Below, piece by piece: positions 1-8,007 of a stretch of DNA of 51,285 nt. Source of the DNA: Nitrospira sp. (GTDB lineage Bacteria; Nitrospirota; Nitrospiria; Nitrospirales; Nitrospiraceae); assembly GCA_024330925.1 (NCBI GenBank), contig JANDJK010000010.1, forward strand, positions 1 through 51,285, written 5' to 3'. A model generated the notes under the pieces. It did not search any database, was not told where the DNA came from, and worked only from the letters and a program-made list of their open reading frames with translations. The translations under genes and the position numbers were made by a program. Numbering within the stretch: position 1 is the stretch's first letter; each line of letters begins with the position of its first letter.

Positions 1-1418
1 GCCCGATCAATCAGGCCGGTTTTCGGCTTCCGGCATTCGCAGCCCTCATCGGGATGATGTGGGCACACATAAATGCCATCGAGGGTCACCCCCGCTTCAC
101 CCAGGAGGCGGGCGAGTTTTTCGTGAATCGCCTCCAGATCCCTCATTGACAGAAACCCTCTGGCCACCCCCGACTGGTTCGTCACGACAATCAATCGAGC
201 GCCGGCCTGCGTCAGCTTCGCCAGGGCCTCCGGCACTCCCGGGAATAATTCAAACTGCTGCGGGGACTTGATATAGCCGGGATCGGGATTCAAAGTACCG
301 TCGCGATCTAAGAAGATGGTTACACCGGAAAGAATGTTTGTTCGATCTGTTTTGTCTGTCTTGTCTATTCCGTTCTGACGAGACAGACCGGAGAGACCAG
401 ACAGACGAGATAGACCAGCCTCATACACCTTCTCCACCGACACCCGCGTCATGCAACGATGATCGATCGGACATTCCCGCAGCAGGCAGGGAGCGCAATC
501 GACCGGCTCCCGCACGATGCTGCTTTCCTGCCCATAGGGGAATGTCGTACGCCAATCCGTCGGGCCGAAGATCGCTGTGACCGGCACGCCGAACGCCGCG
601 GCGATGTGCATCGGTCCGGTGTCATTGGTGAGCAGCAGATGACAGCGTTTGATCACCGCCATCAATTCGCGAATCGTCGTCGTCCCGGACAAGACCGCCG
701 TTCGTGCATTGATCTGCGTCGCGATCTCTCGGCCCAATGGTTCTTCCCCCTTGGCGCCGATGATCACGACCGCCGCCTCTTTTCCCTCGTCCTCTCGCAA
801 TCGTCCGACCAGGCGTCGCGCAACCTCCGCAAAGCGATCGGGCAACCATCGTTTGGCCACTCCATAGGTAGAGCCAGGGTTGAGCCCAATGACACAATCC
901 GACGTGGAGATACCTGCTAATGCCAGTCGCTCTTCTATCATTCGTTCCTCATCCAGCAAGACAGTCAGCGCCGGAGCCATCGGCTCTCCGTTTAGCCCCA
1001 GCGGTTTGAGGAGATTCCAGTAATAGGCGACTTGATGAACGGGTCTCCGGAGGTCGGGAACCGCGACCGGATCGGTCAGGAACATGGCGCGCCCATCGGT
1101 GGCATACCCGTATCGGCGCGGGATGCCGGCCAGCCAAGCCAGAAACGCCGCCTCAAACGCATTTTGAAACAGGACGGCCAGATCAAACCGATGTTGACGC
1201 AACGTTTCGGCAAACACCCATTTTCCGGCTACCCCCGCATGAAGACGCTGCTTGTCGTAGCGCACAACATGGGTGACGCTCGCATGATTTGAGAACAGCT
1301 CCGCAACAGAGGGTTTGGCCACCAAGGTTAGTTCCGCTTGGGGAAACAGCGACCGGAGCCCACGCAACGCCGGCTCGCACATGACAGCGTCACCAATCCA
1401 ATTCGGCGCCCGCACCAT
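1..1418 (-). CDS. Heptosyltransferase II - GmhB-type phosphatase fusion (partial, runs off left edge)
   Basis: Two enzymes of LPS inner-core heptose metabolism lie in one open frame. Residues 1 to about 320 are an ADP-heptose:LPS heptosyltransferase: the N-terminal RAPNWIGDAVM motif, NPGSTYG, TNDTGPMH and a Cys-rich tail (CAPC, CPIDHRCM) are all visible. After a linker of about 40 residues the frame continues without a stop into a HAD phosphatase with the DRDGTLNPD nucleophile motif, VVTNQSG and the zinc-loop motif CPHHP...CECRKP typical of D-glycero-D-manno-heptose-1,7-bisphosphate phosphatase. The 3' end is outside the window. The ATG at 1418 overlaps the lpxK stop (ATGA); a GTG at 1445 would add VRKAQVKRL and sits 2 nt after AAGGAG, so the start is not settled. 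No usable start codon lies between the two domains apart from the ATG of the heptosyltransferase CM motif at 452, which supports a true fusion. Usually these are separate genes (waaF, gmhB). Confidence 0.88.
   Translation of the reverse strand, partial: MVRAPNWIGDAVMCEPALRGLRSLFPQAELTLVAKPSVAELFSNHASVTHVVRYDKQRLHAGVAGKWVFAETLRQHRFDLAVLFQNAFEAAFLAWLAGIPRRYGYATDGRAMFLTDPVAVPDLRRPVHQVAYYWNLLKPLGLNGEPMAPALTVLLDEERMIEERLALAGISTSDCVIGLNPGSTYGVAKRWLPDRFAEVARRLVGRLREDEGKEAAVVIIGAKGEEPLGREIATQINARTAVLSGTTTIRELMAVIKRCHLLLTNDTGPMHIAAAFGVPVTAIFGPTDWRTTFPYGQESSIVREPVDCAPCLLRECPIDHRCMTRVSVEKVYEAGLSRLSGLSGLSRQNGIDKTDKTDRTNILSGVTIFLDRDGTLNPDPGYIKSPQQFELFPGVPEALAKLTQAGARLIVVTNQSGVARGFLSMRDLEAIHEKLARLLGEAGVTLDGIYVCPHHPDEGCECRKPKTGLIDR
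349..411. repeat. GACAGA-type imperfect inverted repeat inside the fusion linker
   Basis: The arm at 349-366 (GTTTTGTCTGTCTTGTCT) pairs with 394-411 (AGACCAGACAGACGAGAT) at about 14 of 18 positions around a 27-nt loop. The whole stretch from about 345 to 416 is built from GTCTGTCT/AGACAGAC-like hexamers. It encodes the linker between the heptosyltransferase and phosphatase domains, read as LSRLSGLSGLSRQNG followed by IDKTDKTDRT. The repetitive composition differs from the flanking coding sequence and looks like an intergenic-type repeat captured in frame. Confidence 0.6.
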
Positions 1419-2539
1419 CAGCCGTTTGACTTGGGCTTTTCGCACAGCTCCTTTTCCTCCCCACTGGCCTGTCTCGTTTGCCAAGGGGTCCCCAGTACAA
1501 GCCGTCGTAGTCGCTCAAGTCCGCTCGTAATGTCCGCGCGAATCCGGAGGGCCCACCACAGCTCAGTCGGCTCAAGGAACGCCGACAATTTCCCCGCATC
1601 TTTCTCTGTTGTGAGCACCATCTCGGCGCCAGAGGCCTTTGCCTGAGCGTCAATCCAACGAACTTCTTCCATGCTATAGCGGTGGTGGTCGTCAAACACC
1701 GTCTCGCCAACAACAGTACTTTCGACCGCTTCAATAGACTGGCGAAACGATTGACTGTTGCCGATGCCGCTGACCAACCACACTCGTTTCCCTTTGGCTC
1801 CTTCCAGCGACCGATTTTCTCCACTCACCACCGACACCAACGATTCGGGTTTGAATGTCACCTGAATCGGGTCGTTCTCAACAAGGCCTGCGTGATGAAG
1901 CCGGCGCTTCACCGCCGCAACGTTTTCTGGGGAATCCGCCCTTGTTATAGCCACAACCGTCGCACGAGTGAGACTCTCTAATGGTTCTCGTAGGCGACCA
2001 GCCGGCACCAGCGCATCAAGGCCCTCCGCATCGGTTGCATCAAGCAACACCACATCCACATCCCGGTAAAGCCCCCGATGTTGAAAGCCATCGTCCAAGA
2101 CCACACAATCAACCTTGTAGCGATCGAAGACCCATCGACCCACCTCACTTCGCTTTGCTCCCACCGCCACGATCGCAGAAGGGCATCGCTTCGCAATGAG
2201 ATACGGTTCATCTCCCGCCTCCAACGGCCCCGCTAGTAACCTGACCCCGTCGGAAACCAACAAGCGATCAGCTCCCCGCAAGCGTTTATAGCCTCGACTC
2301 AGCACAGCGACGTTCATGCCTTGAGCCACCAACCACTCCACAAACAAAATAACAACAGGTGTCTTGCCGGTTCCTCCGAGTGTCAGATTGCCAACGCTTA
2401 TGACCCGACAGGGTAAGTAAGCTGGTTTCTCCCACCCTCGATCGTACCACCACCCCCGCACTCGTACGGCCACCCCATAGAGAAAGGCGGCCCCCGCGAG
2501 CCATCTGCGGACCGGCTGCCCAGGCTGCAAGAGCGCCAT
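1418..2539 (-). CDS. lpxK: Tetraacyldisaccharide 4'-kinase LpxK
   Basis: Phosphorylates the 4' position of the tetraacyldisaccharide-1-phosphate lipid A precursor at the inner membrane. The protein has an N-terminal hydrophobic stretch, the family P-loop GNLTLGGTGKTP near residue 50, LSRGYKR just after it, and the LDDGFQH motif. About 373 residues, slightly longer than the usual 320-340. The start at 2539 was chosen because the ATG begins one nucleotide after the TAA of the small upstream ORF (stop at 2541-2543), an arrangement expected for coupled translation. The same frame stays open to a GTG at 2596, which would add 19 residues. The stop overlaps the start of the downstream heptosyltransferase. 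Confidence 0.93.
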   Translation of the reverse strand: MALLQPGQPVRRWLAGAAFLYGVAVRVRGWWYDRGWEKPAYLPCRVISVGNLTLGGTGKTPVVILFVEWLVAQGMNVAVLSRGYKRLRGADRLLVSDGVRLLAGPLEAGDEPYLIAKRCPSAIVAVGAKRSEVGRWVFDRYKVDCVVLDDGFQHRGLYRDVDVVLLDATDAEGLDALVPAGRLREPLESLTRATVVAITRADSPENVAAVKRRLHHAGLVENDPIQVTFKPESLVSVVSGENRSLEGAKGKRVWLVSGIGNSQSFRQSIEAVESTVVGETVFDDHHRYSMEEVRWIDAQAKASGAEMVLTTEKDAGKLSAFLEPTELWWALRIRADITSGLERLRRLVLGTPWQTRQASGEEKELCEKPKSNG

Positions 2540-2540
2540 G

Positions 2541-2702
2541 TTAGATTGCGCGATCCATGACATGAACAATAGGGAGGACAACGCGAGGGAAAACACAACT
2601 GTCCCTCACCATCATCGGCTCCCGGGGGGTTGGCAGCTCGCATTTCTCTCTACAGAAGTCCACAGCCTCGCTGTCCATGCAAATAACCAGACACGTGGCC
2701 AT
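2541..2702 (-). CDS. Small ORF (53 aa) coupled to lpxK, unknown function
   Basis: A 53-residue frame starting MATCLVICMDSEAV and ending HVMDRAI. The chosen ATG is preceded by an excellent Shine-Dalgarno (AAGGAGG, 7 nt spacing), better than that of most neighbours. It contains three Cys residues, two of them in EFCREKCE-like context (FCREKCELP). The stop lies one base before the lpxK ATG, so it may be a real small protein, a translational coupler for lpxK, or both. In other bacteria a Trm112-like ORF often sits next to lpxK, but this sequence does not look like Trm112. No family recognised. It fills the 230-nt space between waaA and lpxK. Confidence 0.55.
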   Translation of the reverse strand: MATCLVICMDSEAVDFCREKCELPTPREPMMVRDSCVFPRVVLPIVHVMDRAI

Positions 2703-2770
2703 AGCCATCCCTCCTTGCCTCCCCTTTTTCAAATGGCCCGTGCCAAGGCACAGGACAGAATCGTTTTCCC

Positions 2771-4060
2771 TCAATGATGACCGACAGAAGCCAGGCATGA
2801 TTCGATCAATTCCAGACTACGCTTTAATGCCCCTTGATTTTCCAGCACAACACGCCGCGCGGCCTGTCCGGCCTGTTCACGCGCCTGCGCATTAGCAAGC
2901 CATTCGTCGCAGGCGCGGACCAACTCGTCTATGTCTTTGACACGCCTGCCTCCACCCGCCGCTTCCAGCATGGTCGCCACTTCGGCACAGTGATCGGTAT
3001 AGGGCCCAAACAGAACCGGTTTACCCCACGCCGCTGGCTCTAATAAATTATGGCCCCCCACCGGCACTAATGTCCCCCCCACAAAGGCTACCGTTGCCTC
3101 ACGATAGGCACGTGCCAATTCTCCCCTGGTATCAAGAATGATTACACGAGAACCTGTTCCCGTGGCATTCACATGGCTCTTCCGTTCCACAGCCAGCCCC
3201 ATGCCACGGACCATGGATTCCACCTGTCCCACCCGTTCGATATGCCGCGGCGCCAGCATCAGAACTGCTAACGGATGAATGTCTAGCATTCGGCGATAGG
3301 CAGCGACCAGTATCTCTTCTTCTCCCCCGTGCGTACTTCCCGCCAAAATCAGCATCTCTGATCGGTCTAATCCAAAGTCACGATCCTCCCTTGCCCGCGC
3401 CTGTTCAACCGGCAGAGGTTGATCAAACTTGATGTTGCCGGTCGTGTACACACGAGTCGGATCAGCTCCCAAGGCGATAATGCGCTGCCGATCTCGCTCC
3501 GACTGCATCAGGCACAAGGTAATTGACTGGACAACCGACTGATACAACGACCGCACGCCCAGTAGGGTTTGCCGACGGAATGAGCGAGAAGAAAGCCTTC
3601 CATTAACCAGAATCACAGGAACTTGTCGATCGCGCAACATCCAGAGCACATTGGGCCACAACTCGGTTTCAAGAAACAGATAGGCACGAGGCCGCCATCG
3701 ATTGACCATACTCGCCACCGCCCAGGGAAAATCGAGCGGGGCATATTGGTGCTCGGCCACTCCTCCCAACCGCTGCTCAACCGCCTCTCGCCCTGTTTCT
3801 GTCACCGTCGTGACGATATACCGGAATTCGGGATGATGTTGTTGGAGCGACTTGACAAGCGGTGCCGCTGCGACCGCCTCTCCTAGGGAAACGGCGTGCA
3901 CCCAGATGACTGGCCGATCCTCATGGCATTTGTCTGATGCGTGGGCTTGCCACCCCATCCGTTGCAGAAGCCCTCTGCGGCAGCGGGGCTTCACAAGCAA
4001 CAGAACGATCACGATCGGCATCGAAACCAGAAGACCAAGATTGTACAGAAGACGCCACAT
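2771..4060 (-). CDS. waaA: 3-deoxy-D-manno-octulosonic acid (Kdo) transferase WaaA
   Basis: Transfers Kdo from CMP-Kdo to the lipid A precursor on the cytoplasmic face of the inner membrane. The 429 residues match the family length of about 425. A membrane anchor occupies residues 5-25 (LGLLVSMPIVIVLLL). The catalytic-glutamate motif HAVSLGE is near residue 57, LETELWPN near 125, the GSTHGGEE nucleotide-side motif is in the C-terminal GT-B domain, and the signature FVGGTLVPVGGHNLLEPA...GPYTDH follows. It lies 24 nt after the DUF374 gene and is followed by the small ORF and lpxK, the usual biosynthetic company. Whether it adds one or two Kdo residues cannot be read from the sequence. Confidence 0.95.
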   Translation of the reverse strand: MWRLLYNLGLLVSMPIVIVLLLVKPRCRRGLLQRMGWQAHASDKCHEDRPVIWVHAVSLGEAVAAAPLVKSLQQHHPEFRYIVTTVTETGREAVEQRLGGVAEHQYAPLDFPWAVASMVNRWRPRAYLFLETELWPNVLWMLRDRQVPVILVNGRLSSRSFRRQTLLGVRSLYQSVVQSITLCLMQSERDRQRIIALGADPTRVYTTGNIKFDQPLPVEQARAREDRDFGLDRSEMLILAGSTHGGEEEILVAAYRRMLDIHPLAVLMLAPRHIERVGQVESMVRGMGLAVERKSHVNATGTGSRVIILDTRGELARAYREATVAFVGGTLVPVGGHNLLEPAAWGKPVLFGPYTDHCAEVATMLEAAGGGRRVKDIDELVRACDEWLANAQAREQAGQAARRVVLENQGALKRSLELIESCLASVGHH

Positions 4061-4084
4061 GGCAGCCGCCAGCCACCGATTGGG

Positions 4085-4834
4085 CTACATGCTCGACGTT
4101 GTCCCCGCATCGCCTACGCCGCGCTGTCTCGCGGAGGCGGGGGCTTGACTTCGAACCACCTCGCGCTCTGCCTGCTCCGTCAACCGATTCAGTGTCCTTT
4201 CCAACGCCACGCGAGCGGCTTCGAGCGCCTCGTCATCCGCCTCTTTAGGAACCCACAAAGGCTCCCCATAGAGAAACAACCCTTTGGAGAAGGGGTGCGG
4301 AACCATATATCGATCCCAACTTGCAAAGAGTGTTTTTTGGGAACAGGCAAAGGCAAGGGGAACGATTGGCATGCCTGTCGCCTTCGCCAACTGGATAACG
4401 CCGAGCTTGGCCACCTGGCGAGGTCCCTTGGGACCATCCGGTGTCACCACGACGTCGCGCCCCGACCGGCCCACTTTAATCAAGGTACGAAGCGCGCCGG
4501 CACCTCCCCGCGTGCTGGATCCTCGCACCGCTTCGTGACCGAAACGAGCAATGATACGCGCGATGATCTCTCCGTCGCTATGTTGACTGATCAACACATG
4601 GGCCCCCGTACCCCGGTAGCCCATTGGAATCATTAACTGTTGGGCATGCCAAAACGCCAGGACGATGTGACGGCCGTCTTGGTAGAGGGCATCGACTGCC
4701 TCATGGCCACGGGTTTCGCAACGCATTGTGAGGAACAAGATGCGAATCAAGGCTGCCGCCACCGGTGGCAGCAACGAACAGGCTGCCCACCGTGTCATCC
4801 GCTTGCGCAGGCCATTTTTCTTCGTCTCGTTCAA
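4085..4834 (-). CDS. DUF374 lysophospholipid acyltransferase family protein
   Basis: A 249-residue protein with an N-terminal hydrophobic helix (SLLPPVAAALIRILFL) and the DUF374 motifs FWHAQQL, ISQHSDGEIIA, RGSSTRGGAGAL and TPDGPKGP; the His and Asp of these blocks resemble the catalytic elements of LPLAT/GPAT-type acyltransferases. It probably acylates a lipid A or phospholipid intermediate at the membrane. DUF374 genes commonly sit beside msbA and waaA, as here, so a role in lipid A acylation (replacing LpxL/LpxM) is a reasonable inference. The start is a TTG at 4834 overlapping the msbA stop (TTGA); an ATG at 4798 is the alternative. The last 15 residues are low-complexity and carry no motif. 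Confidence 0.85.
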   Translation of the reverse strand: MNETKKNGLRKRMTRWAACSLLPPVAAALIRILFLTMRCETRGHEAVDALYQDGRHIVLAFWHAQQLMIPMGYRGTGAHVLISQHSDGEIIARIIARFGHEAVRGSSTRGGAGALRTLIKVGRSGRDVVVTPDGPKGPRQVAKLGVIQLAKATGMPIVPLAFACSQKTLFASWDRYMVPHPFSKGLFLYGEPLWVPKEADDEALEAARVALERTLNRLTEQAEREVVRSQAPASARQRGVGDAGTTSSM

Positions 4835-6597
4835 TACTCAGCCCTTGTCATGCTCTCAGAGATGATGTCGTGAAACTGCATAGTATAGAGGCGATGATAG
4901 AGGCCTCTCCGCCGCAACAGTTCTTCATGAGTTCCCATTTCGACAATCGACCCACGATTTAGCACGACGATACGGTCAGCGTTTTGCACGGTGGACAATC
5001 GATGCGCGATGACGAGCGTCGTTCGATTTTTCATCAAATTTGCCAAGGCCAGTTGTACCATCCGCTCGGATTCTGTATCCAACGCCGACGTCGCTTCGTC
5101 AAGAATTAGTAGAGGCGGATCCCGCAAAATCGCCCGAGCGATTGCCAGTCGTTGCCGTTCGCCGCCCGATAACTTCACTCCCCGTTCGCCAATGACCGTA
5201 TCGTAGCCCTGAGGAAGACGCACAATAAAGTCGTGCGCATAGGCCGCCTTTGCAGCCCGTTCGATTTCGACCATCGTCGCCCCCGCTCGCCCAAAAGCCA
5301 AATTGTTTTTCACCGTATCGTCAAACAGAACTACATCTTGGGACACAACACCGATCTGCGCACGCAACGACTGCAACTGATACTCTGTCAGGGGTCTACC
5401 ATCCAACAGAATCCGGCCCTCCGTCGGCTCATAAAACCGAGGCAACAAGCTGATCAACGTTGTCTTACCGCTTCCGCTGCTCCCCACCAACGCCACCACC
5501 TCGCCGGCTTTGATTGAAAGGTCGATCCCCGCCAGCGCAGGTACCGCATGATTGTCGTAGCGCAACGACACCCCCTGAAACTCAACGCCGATGCCGATCT
5601 TTTCAAGTGGAACAGCCCCCGGCTCCTGCAATCGTTCTGGAGGCAGGTCCATCACGTCGTAGACTCGTTCGGCAGCGGCCAACGCTTGCTGGATAATATT
5701 GTTCGCCCCGGACAGTTTGCGGATCGGTGTATAGGCCATCAGCATGGCGGCCATAAAAGAAAACAACGAGCCGGGAGTCATGTCGCCATGAATCACCAGG
5801 TATCCCCCATACCAAATGATGCCTGCCACGCCGATCACCCCGATCACTTCTATATGCGACGACCCGATCGACCAGACTTGATTCGCCTTTAAAGTCGTCG
5901 CCAAGAACGCGTTGTTGTACTCTTTGAACCGGGCTGCCTCGGCATCCTCTCTTCCAAACGCCTTCACCATCTTGATTCCCGCCAGGGTCTCCTGCAACCG
6001 AGATGAGAGGTTTCCCATCTGCTCCTGTCCACTCATTGCCAGCTTCCGGAGCCGTTTGCCGATGCGGACCATCGTCGCTGCCGAGAGGGGAATGACGACC
6101 GCCGAAATCGCCGCTAGTTTCCAGTTTTGATAGAAGATGACTCCCACCATAGCCACAAACGTCAACACATTCTGAAAAATATCTTTTAAGACGTTTGACG
6201 CCGCGCCGGCCATCAAGTTGACGTCATTGATCACTCGTGATACGAGTCGCCCAGAGGTGTTGGCATCGTGAAATCCAACCGGCAGCCGGACCAGATGCTG
6301 CACCAGCTCCTGTCGAATATCGGCCACAATACGATTGGTTACATAGGCCATCAGATAGCCGACGCCATAGCTGAACAGCGCTTTGCACGCGGCCACGCCT
6401 ATCAGAGCCACAGGCAAGAGCAACCACAGATGTTCATTTTTCTCGATAAAGATCCCGTCCAGCACCGGTTTTGCGAGCCAGGCATAGACTCCGCTCAACA
6501 ACGCCACCATCCCCGAACAAGCTAACGCCCCTATGAATCGCCCCCGATAGGGCTTGACATACCGCAGAAGCCGTCTGAATCGATCTATCCCCGACAT
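4831..6597 (-). CDS. msbA: Lipid A export permease/ATP-binding protein MsbA
   Basis: ABC half-transporter that flips lipid A core across the inner membrane. The N-terminal six-helix exporter domain (about residues 1-310) is followed by a nucleotide-binding domain with Walker A GSSGSGKTT, the Q-loop (VVSQDVVLFD), signature LSGGERQR, Walker B LLILDEATSALD and the H-loop IAHRLST. About 588 residues, matching the family. The ATG at 6597 was chosen over the longer open frame to 6675 because MSGIDRFRRLLRYVKPY is a typical start; GGAGG lies 13 nt upstream. It overlaps the lpxB stop by 13 nt. Its position after lpxB and before DUF374/waaA supports MsbA over a general multidrug exporter. Confidence 0.93.
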   Translation of the reverse strand: MSGIDRFRRLLRYVKPYRGRFIGALACSGMVALLSGVYAWLAKPVLDGIFIEKNEHLWLLLPVALIGVAACKALFSYGVGYLMAYVTNRIVADIRQELVQHLVRLPVGFHDANTSGRLVSRVINDVNLMAGAASNVLKDIFQNVLTFVAMVGVIFYQNWKLAAISAVVIPLSAATMVRIGKRLRKLAMSGQEQMGNLSSRLQETLAGIKMVKAFGREDAEAARFKEYNNAFLATTLKANQVWSIGSSHIEVIGVIGVAGIIWYGGYLVIHGDMTPGSLFSFMAAMLMAYTPIRKLSGANNIIQQALAAAERVYDVMDLPPERLQEPGAVPLEKIGIGVEFQGVSLRYDNHAVPALAGIDLSIKAGEVVALVGSSGSGKTTLISLLPRFYEPTEGRILLDGRPLTEYQLQSLRAQIGVVSQDVVLFDDTVKNNLAFGRAGATMVEIERAAKAAYAHDFIVRLPQGYDTVIGERGVKLSGGERQRLAIARAILRDPPLLILDEATSALDTESERMVQLALANLMKNRTTLVIAHRLSTVQNADRIVVLNRGSIVEMGTHEELLRRRGLYHRLYTMQFHDIISESMTRAEY

Positions 6598-7715
6598 GAC
6601 GCCAACACAACCTCCGCGGCTCTCCGTGACGCCCCTGGTTGGCCCAGCGCCGCACGCACCTTTGCCAAACTGCACTTCATTTCATCATAGGCGCATCGAT
6701 CTTCCAAGAGTCGCCGGGTCTCCTCGTACAACCGCTCGCCCGTCGCATCCCATTGAATCAGCTCTGGCACGACAGTTCGGCCTGCCACCAAATTGACCAG
6801 TCCAATCCATTGCACCCGAATCAGCACACAGGCCAGCCAGAACGTAACGGCATTGGTTCGGTAGATCAAAATCAGCGGGGTGCCAATGACTGCAGCCTCA
6901 AGAGTAGCGGTCCCCGACGCAACCCAAGCCAAATCGGCTGCTGCCATGGCGTCACCAGTCCGTTCTTTGACAATCTGAATAGGGACTTTCGCTCTTTGGA
7001 CCAACGACTCGATGAAGTGATCGTTGATCGTGGGAGCCTGCGCCAACAAAAATTGTGCGCGCGGGTCCCGCTGCGCTAGTTTTTCTGCCGCCTCGATCAA
7101 TACCGGTAACAACAATTCCACCTCCCGCTTCCGGCTGCCAGGCAACAAGGCAATCACTACCCCATCGGATAGCAAGCCAAACGACTGGCGGAGCCTCTCA
7201 CGGTCATGCCGAGGAGACACCGTATCCAACAAGGGATGGCCCACAAAGGTGCAGGGAATCTTTGCCCGATCATACAGAGCCTTTTCAAACGGCAGCACAA
7301 CCAAGACGTGATCAACCCGCCGTTTGATCCAATGAATGCGTCCCCTTCGCCATGCCCAGATTTGTGGAGCGATGTAATAAAACACACGTAATCCAGCCGC
7401 CTTTGCAAAATAGGCATACCGCAGGTTTAACCCTGGATGGTCAATAAACACGACCGCATCCCATGGCTCGGCCTTAAACAAACGTCGCACCGCCCAAAAT
7501 CGTCGGATCACTCTGAGTATCATCAGAGGACCAACCGCCCCTATCACGTCGAATCCCCCGAATTCCTCAACCAGCCGCACTCCCGCTTCTTTCATCGCCG
7601 CTCCCCCGATACCTGCTACTTCGACGGTGGGATCACACGTTTTTAATGCTTTGGCAAGGCTTGCACCATGCAGGTCACCGGAGGCTTCACCTGCGATGAT
7701 CAGAATGCGTGGCAT
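6585..7715 (-). CDS. lpxB: Lipid-A-disaccharide synthase LpxB
   Basis: Condenses lipid X with UDP-2,3-diacylglucosamine to form the lipid A disaccharide. The 376 residues match the family length. Visible motifs are GEASGDLHGASLA at the N-terminus, FIDHPGLNLR, GSRKREVELLLP, and the C-terminal ASGTATLEAAVIGTPLILIY block that binds the nucleotide sugar. ATG at 7715. Upstream lies 242 nt to the dehydrogenase gene, the largest gap inside this cluster, partly occupied by a doubtful ORF. The gene overlaps msbA. Confidence 0.96.
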   Translation of the reverse strand: MPRILIIAGEASGDLHGASLAKALKTCDPTVEVAGIGGAAMKEAGVRLVEEFGGFDVIGAVGPLMILRVIRRFWAVRRLFKAEPWDAVVFIDHPGLNLRYAYFAKAAGLRVFYYIAPQIWAWRRGRIHWIKRRVDHVLVVLPFEKALYDRAKIPCTFVGHPLLDTVSPRHDRERLRQSFGLLSDGVVIALLPGSRKREVELLLPVLIEAAEKLAQRDPRAQFLLAQAPTINDHFIESLVQRAKVPIQIVKERTGDAMAAADLAWVASGTATLEAAVIGTPLILIYRTNAVTFWLACVLIRVQWIGLVNLVAGRTVVPELIQWDATGERLYEETRRLLEDRCAYDEMKCSLAKVRAALGQPGASRRAAEVVLASCRG

Positions 7716-7791
7716 GAGGAGACATTCGGAACAGACTGTGGGCTCGATCGGTCAGGACAAGCCCCCGGATTCATCATTCCTCTATAACCTA

Positions 7792-8007
7792 TCATCCACG
7801 GAGGAGAAACATGAATGAGGTCACTCGCTTCATCGCGAGCCAGAATCCTGTGGTCCAGAGTTCGGGGACGGTTTGCCGCACTCCCCACAACAGCTTCTCC
7901 CAGAAACCACCCCGTCGATCAATTTTTAAGAGAGCAGTACCGGCCTGAGTCAAATTGCTATACGATTGCAGGGCCCTCAGTGCCTCTTCCCATGGACGCC
8001 TCACCAT
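7792..8007 (-). CDS. Doubtful 71-aa ORF between the Gfo/Idh gene and lpxB
   Basis: An open frame starting MVRRPWEEALRALQS that overlaps the end of the dehydrogenase gene by 50 nt and ends 76 nt before lpxB. The sequence has many Trp and hydrophobic residues (GFWEKLLWGVRQ, FWLAMKRV) but no family I recognise. The initiation region (GGGTGG just before the ATG) is a poor ribosome site. It is listed because it fills the only sizeable gap in the lipid A cluster. It may equally be non-coding spacer or a remnant. Confidence 0.25.
   Translation of the reverse strand: MVRRPWEEALRALQSYSNLTQAGTALLKIDRRGGFWEKLLWGVRQTVPELWTTGFWLAMKRVTSFMFLLRG

Noticed and set aside
3941-4636. 231-codon plus-strand frame
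   Set aside because: Antisense to the DUF374 gene, whose motifs are unmistakable; no protein character.
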